NCBI GenBank assembly: GCA_046309775.1 | Contig: JBKCOM010000065.1 | Coordinates: forward strand, 26,109-90,108 | DNA: 64,000 bases | Direction: 5' to 3' | Origin: JAIXWP01 sp046309775 | GTDB lineage: Bacteria; Bacteroidota; Bacteroidia; Flavobacteriales_D; Sanyastnellaceae | Shown: piece after piece, positions 54,726 to 63,569 of the stretch | Numbering within the stretch: position 1 is the stretch's first letter | How the letters are laid out: each line of letters starts with the position of its first letter | Notes under the pieces: model-generated | The model's database searches: none | What the model saw: only the letters and a program-made list of their open reading frames with translations | What the model was told of the DNA's origin: nothing | Program-made: the position numbers and the translations under genes

Positions 54726-57593
54726 ATGAAAAAAATACTCAAATACACAGGAATTACCCTTGGTGTAATTTTCCTTTTGTTGCTCATCGCGCCATTCTTG
54801 TTCAAAGGAAAAATCGTTGATGCTGTAAAACAAGCTGCCAACGACAATCTCAACGCAAGCGTCAACTTCGACGATGTGAGCCTTTCTCTAATTCGCAACT
54901 TCCCCAATTTGCGACTCACTATCGAAAATCTAACTGTCACCAACAATGCACCTTTTGATAGCGTGCAGCTCGCCAAAATTGGCGACCTCATCGCTGTAGT
55001 AGATATCATGTCTGTTTTTGGAGATGAAATTCAAGTGAAAAAAATTGGTATCGTCGATCCTTCATTCGACATCCGCGTGCTTGCAGATGGCACTGCCAAC
55101 TACGACATCGCAAAAGAAGACACCACGGCTGTGGTAGAAGAAGCGCCCGCGGACACGGCAGCATCTACTTTTAAAATGAAATTGAAAGAGTATTATATCG
55201 AAAATGGCAACATTCGTTACGAAGACAAAACGATGCCAATGCTCATGGAAATCTTCGCTCTGAATCACTCCGGAACAGGCGACTTCACACAAGATATTTT
55301 CACGCTCCCTACGACCACCTCTGCAGAAAAAATCAATTTCAATTACGATGGCGTGCAATACATGAATGAGGCGAAAGCGCAAATCGACATGAAATTGGAA
55401 ATGGATATGAAAAAAATGAAATTCACCATTTCTGAAAATAAAATTCTCTTGAATGCACTCGAACTCGCCGCCAATGGCTGGGTGGAAATGCCAGAGGAAG
55501 ACATCGATATGGACTTTAGTTTTGCTGCAACAAAAACTGATTTTAAAAATCTATTGTCCATGGTGCCCGCTGCCTTTGCGAAAGACCTCAACGGTGTAGA
55601 TGTGAGTGGAAAAATGGGATTGGAAGGCTACGTACGCGGCACTTACAACGAAGAAAGTTTGCCCGGTGTTGGTTTGGATATTCTCGTTGAAAATGGCCGA
55701 TTCAAATACCCCGATTTGCCCAAAAGCGTTGATAATATTCAAATTAAAACTTCCATCAAAGCAGACTTAAACGTGATGGATAATACCACCGTTGACGTTT
55801 CTAAATTTCATTTGGAAATGGCGCAAAATCCAGTGGACATGACACTCAAACTGCGCACTCCTGAAAGCGATCCAGACATCGACTTCAACTGCAAAGCGTT
55901 TGTAGATCTGGATAATTTAAAAGAATTTATTCCTCTTGAGAATAATGACGAAGTGCATGGACAAATCAATATTGACGCTGCGCTAAAAGGAAGAATGAGC
56001 AGCGTGGAAAAAGAGCAATACGATCAGTTCTACGCGAAAGGAATGATTGATATTAAAAACGTACTCTTCAAGAGTGATTCGCTGCCATACGATGTGCAAG
56101 TCAATCAAGCAACTTTCAATATCACTCCAGCTTATCTCGACATGCCGACATTCGATAGCAAAATTGGAAGAAGTGATTTGAAAGCAAATGGAAAAATAAC
56201 AGATTACCTTGCTTATGCATTGCGCGACTCACTACTGATTGGTTCCTTTAATGTGAGTTCCAACCTTCTCGACTTGAATGAATTTATGTCGGAAGAAGAA
56301 GCACCTGCGACAACTGAAAAGCCCGCAGATGCAGGCACTGCGTCAGCACCAGAAGAAGCACTCGCTCCAATTGAATTGCCTGGAAATATTGACTTCAATC
56401 TCAACGCTTCTTTTGCTAAAATGATTTATGATAAAACTGAAATCACCAACGTGAAGGGTGGAATTGGTTTAAAAGATAAAATTGCCAGTCTCAAAAATCT
56501 CAGCATGAATGTGCTTGAAGGAACTGTATTAATGGGCGGAAATTACAATGCTCAAAATCTTGAATTGCCGAAGATGGATTTCTTGTTCGATATCAAGGAC
56601 ATGAACATCAATAAAGCCGCTGCCGAATTTAATACCATCGACAAACTCGCTCCGATTGCAAAATCATGTACTGGAAAATTCAGCACCAAGATGAACATCA
56701 AATCTGACCTCGGTCAAGACATGATGCCTATCAATCCAACAGTGAATGGTAAAGGAACATTATCTACGAAAGGCGTGCAGATCAAGGATTTCGCACCTTT
56801 AGTAAAACTCGCAGAGAAAATCAATTTGGATAAATTTAAAAATCCAAAACTCTCGGATGTCAACGTTGCATTCAAAATTGTAGATGGCGTCGTAAACGTC
56901 GATCCATTCACTGTGAAGATTGATGACGTACCTGCAAAAGTTTATGGTTCGACTACGCTTGATCAAGTAATCGATTACAATGTAGAAATGGACATTCCTT
57001 TTGAAAAATTCCCGAGCAACGTGGTCAACAAAGCGGGAAGTTTTATTGGAGATTTGAATAAGAAATTGGGCACCAATGTGAGCATTGGCAACAAGGTAAA
57101 TGTGATCGCTCGCATCACCGGTACCATCACCGATCCGAAGATTGGTGTGACCAGTAAAGCACTCGGAGAAAGCGCTGTTCAAGACCTCAAACAACAAGTA
57201 GTGGAAGAGGTGAAAAAAGAAATTAAAGAACAAGCTACGAATTTGAAAAACGACGCGGTAGAAAAGGCTATTGCCGAAAAACAAAGACTCGTAGCCGAAG
57301 CGCAAAAGCAGGCTGACCGTGCAAAAGCAGAAGCGCAGCAAGCAGCGCAACAAGCTAAAGATGCGGCATACAAACTTGCCTCCGACACCGAAAAGTCAGC
57401 TCGAAATCCATTGGAAAAAGCTGGTAAGAAAATCGCCGCAGATAAGATCCGCAAGGAAGCAGACGAAGCCTACAACAAAGCCATCGCCGAAGCCAACAAG
57501 CGCGCCGACAAACTCGTGACCGACGCCAACGCCAAAGGCGATAAGTTGATACAAGATGCAAATGCGGCGGGAGATAAGCAGATAAACAAATAG
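54726..57593 (+). CDS. AsmA-family inner-membrane protein with C-terminal coiled-coil tail
   Basis: The 955-residue product has an N-terminal TM anchor (LGVIFLLLLIAPFLF). A long periplasmic beta-rich AsmA region follows (NASVNFDDVSLSLIRNFPNL, the usual family start), with repeated LKA/DLN units and a C-terminal AsmA domain (GKGTLSTKGVQIKD, VAFKIVDG). AsmA-like proteins are linked to lipid transport between membranes. Unusually, the last ~130 residues are a charged coiled coil rich in Ala, Lys and Glu (AEAQKQADRAKAEAQQAAQ). A Pro/Ala/Thr spacer interrupts the beta part at about 525. Its TAG stop is the first unit of a G-rich hexamer repeat. Confidence 0.9.
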   Translation: MKKILKYTGITLGVIFLLLLIAPFLFKGKIVDAVKQAANDNLNASVNFDDVSLSLIRNFPNLRLTIENLTVTNNAPFDSVQLAKIGDLIAVVDIMSVFGDEIQVKKIGIVDPSFDIRVLADGTANYDIAKEDTTAVVEEAPADTAASTFKMKLKEYYIENGNIRYEDKTMPMLMEIFALNHSGTGDFTQDIFTLPTTTSAEKINFNYDGVQYMNEAKAQIDMKLEMDMKKMKFTISENKILLNALELAANGWVEMPEEDIDMDFSFAATKTDFKNLLSMVPAAFAKDLNGVDVSGKMGLEGYVRGTYNEESLPGVGLDILVENGRFKYPDLPKSVDNIQIKTSIKADLNVMDNTTVDVSKFHLEMAQNPVDMTLKLRTPESDPDIDFNCKAFVDLDNLKEFIPLENNDEVHGQINIDAALKGRMSSVEKEQYDQFYAKGMIDIKNVLFKSDSLPYDVQVNQATFNITPAYLDMPTFDSKIGRSDLKANGKITDYLAYALRDSLLIGSFNVSSNLLDLNEFMSEEEAPATTEKPADAGTASAPEEALAPIELPGNIDFNLNASFAKMIYDKTEITNVKGGIGLKDKIASLKNLSMNVLEGTVLMGGNYNAQNLELPKMDFLFDIKDMNINKAAAEFNTIDKLAPIAKSCTGKFSTKMNIKSDLGQDMMPINPTVNGKGTLSTKGVQIKDFAPLVKLAEKINLDKFKNPKLSDVNVAFKIVDGVVNVDPFTVKIDDVPAKVYGSTTLDQVIDYNVEMDIPFEKFPSNVVNKAGSFIGDLNKKLGTNVSIGNKVNVIARITGTITDPKIGVTSKALGESAVQDLKQQVVEEVKKEIKEQATNLKNDAVEKAIAEKQRLVAEAQKQADRAKAEAQQAAQQAKDAAYKLASDTEKSARNPLEKAGKKIAADKIRKEADEAYNKAIAEANKRADKLVTDANAKGDKLIQDANAAGDKQINK

Positions 57594-57668
57594 GGAGTAG
57601 GGGTAGGAGTAGGAATAGGGGTAGGAGTAGGAGTAGGAATAGGGGATAGGACATAGGGAATAGGGAAA
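57591..57668 (+). repeat. G-rich TAGGNN hexamer tandem repeat
   Basis: About twelve units of TAGGNG/TAGGAA (some with an inserted 1-2 nt) run from the AsmA stop codon to 57668. TAG recurs about every 6 nt. Six GGG or GGGG runs sit on the plus strand, so G-quadruplex formation is plausible. It marks the boundary between chromosomal core genes and the accessory region. Confidence 0.8.
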
Positions 57669-57721
57669 TTTGATGGGATTTTAAATATCTTAACCGACTG
57701 AAATAGGAAAATTTTTTTTAG

Positions 57722-60700
57722 ATGATTTTAAAAGAACTGAAACCACGAAAGGCTCTCAATAAAGCCTTTTTAAAAGTTAAGCCCAACAGAACTGAAATTG
57801 AAGGTTTCAAGGCCTATCTCATTAATCTACTCGATGGAACGAACGACAAGGAGAGCGAAGAGTTCCATAAAAACTTAGTATCCGACTTTCTTAAAGACAC
57901 TTATTACAAACAGAAACATTTTATCAATACTAAAGGTCGAAATGACCTTGTGATCCATAACGGACCTAATGCAGACTCGACAGTTGGGGTGATTATTGAG
58001 GCCAAAAAGCCCACCAACAAAGCTGAGATGATGTCGGTCAAAAAAATCAATGTAAAAGCCTTTCATGAGTTATTATTGTATTATCTACGCGAGAGAATTA
58101 CTCATAAAAATCTGGAAGTAAAGCACCTTGTGGCGACCAATATCAATGAATGGTACATATTTGATGCTACCCTCTTCGAAAGACTATTTGCCCAAAACAA
58201 AAACCTTGTAAAACAATTCAACGACTTTGAGGGCGGGCGATTGGCGGATAACAAAACAGATTTTTTTTATAAACAGATTGCAGAGCCATTTATTGAAAGT
58301 ATAAGCTCCGAAATTGAATTCACCTATTTCAACATTCAGGACTTTCAAAAAGCCCTTCGCAATAATGCAAAAGCGGACGATAATTCTTTGATCGCTTTAT
58401 TTAAACTACTATCTCCTGAACACCTTTTAAAACTTCCATTTACCAATGACAGCAATAGCCTTGATAAACGCTTTTACATCGAGCTATTACATATCATGGG
58501 GCTGATTGAAACAAAAGAAGGAGGCAAAAAACTAATCAATAGGAATAAAGAGGGTGAGCGCCACACCGGTTCTTTGTTGGAAGATGCTATTATACAGCTC
58601 GACAGTTTAGACAAACTCAACAGACTCGAAAAACCGCTCCAATTCGGCAACACACCACAGGAGAGACTTTTCAATGTCGCGCTCGAGCTCTCGATAACGT
58701 GGATAAACAGAATTCTGTTTTTGAAGCTACTAGAAGCACAACTCATCACCTATCACAAAGGAGATAAATCTTTTTCATTTCTCAATCTTGAAAAAATCAA
58801 GAACTATGACGACCTGAACAGCTTATTTTTCCAAGTATTAGCCCGCAAGTATGACGAGCGAAATGAAGATGTAAAAAAGATTTTTGAAAAAGTCCCTTAT
58901 CTCAACTCTTCGCTTTTTGAGCCTACCGATATCGAACAAGTCACTTTGTTTATCAGCAATCTTAAAGACGAAAAGACCATTCCTATCTTTCCGAACACAG
59001 TGCTGAAAGACCAGCAGGGCAAAAAGAGAACTGGTAATTTATCGACTCTTCAGTATTTGTTTGAGTTTTTGGATGCTTATGATTTTGGAGCAGAAGGTGG
59101 AGAAGAAATACAAGAAGACAACAAAACGCTGATCAATGCATCTGTTCTTGGATTAATTTTCGAAAAAATCAACGGATATAAAGACGGTTCGTTTTTCACG
59201 CCCGGTTTTATTACCATGTATATGTGCCGAGAAACCATTCGAAGGGCTGTGGTGCAGAAATTTGACCAACTTTATCCTGAATATACGATATCGACTCTTG
59301 AGGAAATCCATGGACTGATTCCACAAAAGATTTCCAAGAAAAAGGCCAATGAAATAATCAACTCCCTGAAAATATGCGACCCCGCTGTTGGCTCGGGTCA
59401 CTTCTTGGTTTCTGCATTGAATGAAATCATTTCGATTAAGAATGATTTGAAAATTTTGGAAGACAAGGAGGGGAAATCTTTACATCGCTATGAAATTGAA
59501 GTAGTCAATGACGAATTGATTGTAACAGATGAAGACGGAAAACTTTTCGAATACACCCCCAACCAAAAGGAAAGCCAGCGTGTTCAGGAGACACTATTTC
59601 ACGAAAAGCAGACTATCATTGAAAATTGTCTCTTTGGAGTGGATATCAATTCCAATTCGGTGAAGATTTGTCGACTGCGCTTATGGATTGAACTGCTAAA
59701 AAATGCGTACTACAAAAATGAAACGGAATTAGAAACACTCCCAAACATTGACATCAATATCAAATGCGGCAACTCCCTAGTAAGCCGATTTGCCATTGAC
59801 GTTGACTTAAAGCAAGCATTACAAAAGAGTAAAAAATGGACTATAGATGGTTATAGGGTCGCCGTTGCCACTTACCGAAATGCAGAAAACAAGGAGCAGA
59901 AAAGGGAAATGGAACGGTTGATTACCGATATCAAATCGAACTTCAGAAGTGAAATAGCACAAAGCGACCCCAAAATAAAGAAACTACAAAAGCTTGAATA
60001 CGAATATGGATTGCTTGTAATGCCAAATTTTTTTCAAGAAGATGACGCTTTATACGGCAATAAAGACAACAAGAAAAAAGCAAAAGAACGCGAAATAAAA
60101 CTCTTAGCCGAAATCAATAAACTAAAAGCCGAGATCGAAGAAATCAAAGCCAACAAAATCTTCGAAAACGCCTTTGAATGGCGCTTCGAATTCCCCGAAG
60201 TGCTAAATGATGACGGCGACTTTGTGGGATTTGATGTTGTAATTGGAAATCCGCCTTATATTGTAATTTTAAAATCCACTTTTGGAAATAGCTATTTAGA
60301 ATTCTTCAATCAAAATTACACAACAGCAGAATACAATCCGAATACTTATGCTTTGTTTATCGAGTTAGCAGTGACAAATCTTTTGAAAAACAAAGGGCAG
60401 TTTTCATATATCATTCCTAACTCTTGGTTAAATGGAAAGTATTTTACAAAGTTGAGAGCATTTCTTCAAAATCTGTATAACATAGAGCTAATAAACTTAA
60501 AAGACAATGCTTTTGAAGTTATCGTTGAAACTGTAATTATTATTTCTGAAAATCAAAAAACGGCTCAAAAACCTATTCTAAAAGAATTTTCAGATGGAAA
60601 TAAATTCATAGAAGTTAATAAAGAATTTGAATTTGGAGTAAATCCGTTTTTCGAGTTACAGTTACCAGATTTCGTAAGCAGAATTATTAAATCCTCAGAG

Positions 60701-61327
60701 AGTATTAAAAATCACTGCTTCGTTTATCGTGGCGTTGAAACAAGAAGCAACGATGATTATATATCAAACGCAAAACACAATGATTCATGGAAAGAAACTT
60801 TGCTTGGTAAAGACGTTCACAGATATTCTTACAAATACAGTGGTTCTTATGTAAAGTTTGTTCCTAAAGAGCTTAAAAGCAATGCGAACATTCACTATTA
60901 TTTACGTGATAAAATTCTAATGCGAAGAACAGGGAACTCAATTATTGCTTGTGCGGACTTCAACAAGTTTATTGCCTTGAAAAATCTGTATCTAATCATT
61001 CCAAACGATGCACAACTTCTGCCGTTAATTCTTCTTCAACTTAATTCGAAATTGTTTGACTTTATCCATAAATCATTAACCACTGGAGAAAATAAGGCGT
61101 TTGCACAATTTCCAGCACATTACATTGAAACATTACCTTGTAGAATTGACAATGCATTAATTGAAAAATCAAAAATGCTTTTGCAACTAAGAGAAACCGA
61201 CGAAAATGTAGAAAACCAAATCGACCAATTGGTTTATGAGCTTTATGGATTAACAGAAGAGGAAATAAAAACTGTTGAAGGAGGGCAGAAAGTCATATCA
61301 TCAAGAGCAACGAATAGCACAAACTAA
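57722..61327 (+). CDS. Type IIG-like restriction-modification enzyme (single-chain nuclease and adenine methyltransferase)
   Basis: A 1201-residue protein. The N-terminus starts LKPRKALNKAFLKVKPNRTE, with a PD-(D/E)xK-type site (NDLVIHNGPN, VIIEAKKP at about 77-98). A helical linker is followed by the N6-adenine methyltransferase core: motif I CDPAVGSGHFLVSA (Asp553), GVDINSN, then motif IV NPPY (Asn843). The C-terminal ~330 residues look like a target-recognition domain. This is the Eco57I/type IIG layout, cutting and methylating from one chain. Coding is AT-rich compared with the core genes upstream, consistent with transfer. It starts 128 nt after the AsmA stop and is 7 nt upstream of the next gene. 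No specificity can be read. Confidence 0.9.
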   Translation: MILKELKPRKALNKAFLKVKPNRTEIEGFKAYLINLLDGTNDKESEEFHKNLVSDFLKDTYYKQKHFINTKGRNDLVIHNGPNADSTVGVIIEAKKPTNKAEMMSVKKINVKAFHELLLYYLRERITHKNLEVKHLVATNINEWYIFDATLFERLFAQNKNLVKQFNDFEGGRLADNKTDFFYKQIAEPFIESISSEIEFTYFNIQDFQKALRNNAKADDNSLIALFKLLSPEHLLKLPFTNDSNSLDKRFYIELLHIMGLIETKEGGKKLINRNKEGERHTGSLLEDAIIQLDSLDKLNRLEKPLQFGNTPQERLFNVALELSITWINRILFLKLLEAQLITYHKGDKSFSFLNLEKIKNYDDLNSLFFQVLARKYDERNEDVKKIFEKVPYLNSSLFEPTDIEQVTLFISNLKDEKTIPIFPNTVLKDQQGKKRTGNLSTLQYLFEFLDAYDFGAEGGEEIQEDNKTLINASVLGLIFEKINGYKDGSFFTPGFITMYMCRETIRRAVVQKFDQLYPEYTISTLEEIHGLIPQKISKKKANEIINSLKICDPAVGSGHFLVSALNEIISIKNDLKILEDKEGKSLHRYEIEVVNDELIVTDEDGKLFEYTPNQKESQRVQETLFHEKQTIIENCLFGVDINSNSVKICRLRLWIELLKNAYYKNETELETLPNIDINIKCGNSLVSRFAIDVDLKQALQKSKKWTIDGYRVAVATYRNAENKEQKREMERLITDIKSNFRSEIAQSDPKIKKLQKLEYEYGLLVMPNFFQEDDALYGNKDNKKKAKEREIKLLAEINKLKAEIEEIKANKIFENAFEWRFEFPEVLNDDGDFVGFDVVIGNPPYIVILKSTFGNSYLEFFNQNYTTAEYNPNTYALFIELAVTNLLKNKGQFSYIIPNSWLNGKYFTKLRAFLQNLYNIELINLKDNAFEVIVETVIIISENQKTAQKPILKEFSDGNKFIEVNKEFEFGVNPFFELQLPDFVSRIIKSSESIKNHCFVYRGVETRSNDDYISNAKHNDSWKETLLGKDVHRYSYKYSGSYVKFVPKELKSNANIHYYLRDKILMRRTGNSIIACADFNKFIALKNLYLIIPNDAQLLPLILLQLNSKLFDFIHKSLTTGENKAFAQFPAHYIETLPCRIDNALIEKSKMLLQLRETDENVENQIDQLVYELYGLTEEEIKTVEGGQKVISSRATNSTN

Positions 61328-61334
61328 AACGACT

Positions 61335-62189
61335 ATGAAGTATATAATAAACATTTATTGGTACTTATTTTTTTCCTTTTTAATTACTGCCTCTATTTCA
61401 GCAGGAGTAATTTATTCAGACTATAAAGAATACGAACATGACTTTGATAAAGAAATAGAAAAGCTTTTTAATGGTGCGAGTTACCTGCTTTCCGGTAGCT
61501 TCAATTCCGTGAATGGCTATTTCATAAGTAATGAAGGATTTAAGAATGAATATGCCTTGTCTCAAGGAAACTCATACAACACGACTGTCCTTGAAAAGGA
61601 TAATATTGACGCATTGTTTGTAGTAAAAAGCAATGAAGCCTTTGAAATATCAATTCTCGGGAAAAATACAGATGGAAGCTATAGACGAGAATATATTCAA
61701 TCGACTTATATTGGTGTTACAAGCTATTCACCGTTACTTCCAAGCTTAATTATTTGCGATTTTAACTGCGAAGGCAGATACTTGATAGATGTAGTAAATG
61801 GAGATTCACAAGAGACACCAACAATAATATTAAATACATACAGAAAAGCTTTTGAACATTTTATGCAAAAAAATATGTTTTTCTATGGTGAAGATATTGC
61901 GCAAAAGGACCATTCGAAATTCACAGAAATGGGTAATAGGTACTTTAGTATTGAATATGCAAAACCATTGGATTTTTCCGAAGATAGATGGTTGTCTATA
62001 AATAATTTCGCGAAAAAATATGAATTCTACGACCTTAATGTATACTGCCAAGAAGGGATTATCGAATTTATAGAAGTCACAAACATTCGAAATATCAAAC
62101 AGGATTTACTCCAAACTTTTTTAAAATTTTTCGCTTTGGCAATTTTCATTTATGTCATGATTGCCTTAACACGTTTCACCTTTTCTTAA
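61335..62189 (+). CDS. Two-TM protein of unknown function coupled to the RM gene
   Basis: From ATG 61335 (MKYIINIYWYL) the product is 284 residues. It has an N-terminal TM helix (YLFFSFLITASISAGVIY), a ~220-residue soluble domain rich in Tyr, Phe and Asn, and a C-terminal TM helix (FLKFFALAIFIYVMIAL). I recognise no family. It starts 7 nt after the RM stop, so co-transcription is likely. The in-frame extension to 61275 lies inside the RM gene. It could be an accessory membrane factor of the RM locus or an unrelated passenger. Confidence 0.75.
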   Translation: MKYIINIYWYLFFSFLITASISAGVIYSDYKEYEHDFDKEIEKLFNGASYLLSGSFNSVNGYFISNEGFKNEYALSQGNSYNTTVLEKDNIDALFVVKSNEAFEISILGKNTDGSYRREYIQSTYIGVTSYSPLLPSLIICDFNCEGRYLIDVVNGDSQETPTIILNTYRKAFEHFMQKNMFFYGEDIAQKDHSKFTEMGNRYFSIEYAKPLDFSEDRWLSINNFAKKYEFYDLNVYCQEGIIEFIEVTNIRNIKQDLLQTFLKFFALAIFIYVMIALTRFTFS

Positions 62190-62263
62190 TTTTTAAAAGC
62201 GGATCGTTAAGAATAGATTACATTTTATGCGAGAGTCATATCATACTTGCCTGTCAAGATAAC

Positions 62264-62326
62264 TTAACTGTGAAAATACTTTCCATTCTTGAACTTCTGA
62301 ACGATATAAATACCATCACAGCTCAG
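62264..62326 (-). pseudogene. Remnant resembling a T9SS type A C-terminus (minus strand)
   Basis: About 20 codons read LSCDGIYIVQKFKNGKYFHS before a stop, matching the GxYIV...NGK end of T9SS type A domains. Stops interrupt the frame just upstream, so only a scrap is left. Confidence 0.35.
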
Positions 62327-62373
62327 TCAGACCGTCTAACGTCGCCAACCAATTACTTTTCACGTCAAAACTA

Positions 62374-62484
62374 ATGTCAGAATTCACACAAGTGAATACC
62401 GCCATTCTTCAATCTGGAATCTACATCCTCACCTCCACCTCCGAAAATGGCCTCATCGAAACACAGCGGTTCATTAAACAATAA
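62374..62484 (+). pseudogene. Remnant of a T9SS type A sorting domain (plus strand)
   Basis: This 36-codon frame contains SGIYILTSTSENG and ends ETQRFIKQ-stop, the typical end of a type A sorting domain, but no N-terminal cargo part remains. It lies back to back with the minus-strand scrap, 47 bp away, suggesting both are tails left by deletion. Confidence 0.5.
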
Positions 62485-62600
62485 ATTCAACTTTACCCCA
62501 ACGAGTTCCCCCACTATCTTCATTCAAAAAAATATAGTCTCTTACCCGTTTAGTGGATTAAATTGTTGATAATAAAAAAAGAAAAAAACCACGCAATAAA

Positions 62601-62840
62601 TTGAAATTCAACACCTTGAATGTAATAATCACAAAACATTCAAGTATGCAAAACCTCAAGACGGACTTCGCTATTTTTTGTGACTTGTGCAAGAGTTTTT
62701 TAGAACCTTTTCTTAACGAGACTAATAATTTCAAGAGTTATAGGCATCTTCCAAAGACAACAGCGGTTACTATACTTCAAAAAATAAATAGAACCAGCGG
62801 AAGGCCAATCAATCGAATGAAGCACGCATTGGCTCCATAA
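62601..62840 (+). pseudogene. Possible truncated transposase N-terminus
   Basis: The 79-residue frame has a start (MQNLKTDFAIFCDLCKSFLE at 62646) that loosely resembles the N-terminal helix of IS982-like transposases. The remaining part has no transposase motif and the frame runs into the repeat. It could be a chance frame. Confidence 0.25.
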
Positions 62841-62848
62841 CTATCTCG

Positions 62849-63135
62849 CTCCACGGTCTGCACCACCCTTCGACTCCGTTCATCAACTGCGCTTTGGCTT
62901 GTTGATTCACTCCGCTCAGGGACCGGTGCATACCATCGCAAAAACTAAGAGGTTGGGCAAAAAAGGGAAGGGATTGGAAAACTGCGTTTTCCAATCCCTT
63001 CCCTTTTTTGCCCTTTTATTAATCCCAAGAAGCCCGATCCCTGAGCGGAAAAAATTATCGAGCGTGAGCGATGATAATTTTTGGAGTCGAAGGCATGCCC
63101 TGAGCCTTGCCGAAGGGGTGGTGCCGACCATGGAG
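62849..63135. repeat. Large imperfect palindromic intergenic repeat (REP-like)
   Basis: Outer arms 62849-62870 and 63113-63135 match as inverted repeats with two substitutions and one indel. Inner arms 62868-62877/63083-63092 and the 12-bp pair 62911-62922/63038-63049 also match. The unit carries the CTCCGCTCAGGGA and TTCGACTCC words seen in repeated intergenic palindromes of Bacteroidota. Frames across it on both strands are artefacts. Confidence 0.75.
62955..63013. repeat. Perfect 28-bp hairpin at the centre of the palindromic repeat
   Basis: Arms 62955-62982 and 62986-63013 are exact reverse complements with a TGC loop. TTTTATT follows on the plus strand. It could fold in RNA as a terminator or extrude as a cruciform. 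Confidence 0.85.
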
Positions 63136-63227
63136 AAACATAATTCAATCCATTAAACGGTTTATCTGTTCTCTCATGAAATAGGTTGACAGCTTATTTG
63201 TTGAAAAGTCTCTAAATTTAACGCGTT

Positions 63228-63569
63228 ATGACAACAGAAGAACGTCGTCGGAGACAATTTACAGAGGACTTTAAGAAGTCTCAAGTTCAACTCATTGAAG
63301 CTGGCACTCTAACAGTTAGTGAGGTTAGTCGACTTTATGAAGTAAGACGCAATAACGTCTACAACTGGGTAAGTAAGTATGGTTCAAAGCCACCATTGAA
63401 GCCTATAGTGGTGAGTGATGGCAGTGAAATCAACAAGCTGAAGGAACTTGAAAAGGAGAACAAACGCCTTCTTGAGATTATTGGTAAACAGCAAGTGGAG
63501 CTGTTTTATAACAAGACAGTTGTAGAGCTTGCAAAGTCCAAGTTAGGGGAGGATTTTGAAAAAAAATAG
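63228..63569 (+). CDS. IS3-family transposase OrfA
   Basis: The 113-residue product begins with a helix-turn-helix (FTEDFKKSQVQLIEAGTLT, VSEVSRLYEVRRNNVYNWV) followed by a leucine-zipper-type helix (KLKELEKENKRLLEIIGKQQ). This is the standard OrfA of IS3 elements, which binds the inverted repeats. It ends GAA-AAA-AAA-TAG, with eight A allowing a -1 slip into OrfB. Confidence 0.9.
   Translation: MTTEERRRRQFTEDFKKSQVQLIEAGTLTVSEVSRLYEVRRNNVYNWVSKYGSKPPLKPIVVSDGSEINKLKELEKENKRLLEIIGKQQVELFYNKTVVELAKSKLGEDFEKK
63559..63566 (+). promoter_or_regulatory. A8 slippery site for -1 frameshifting between OrfA and OrfB
   Basis: Eight consecutive A lie directly before the OrfA stop (TAG 63567-63569). A -1 shift reads on as AAA-ATA-GTT-CAC, in frame with OrfB to the window end. 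IS3 elements make OrfAB transposase this way. Confidence 0.65.

Noticed and set aside
57355..57654. Leu-rich minus-strand frame that looks like membrane helices
   Set aside because: It is the reverse reading of the G-rich hexamer repeat and the AsmA coiled coil.
62809..63156. Four short frames on both strands
   Set aside because: All read through the palindromic repeat and mirror each other; none has a start context or recognisable domain.
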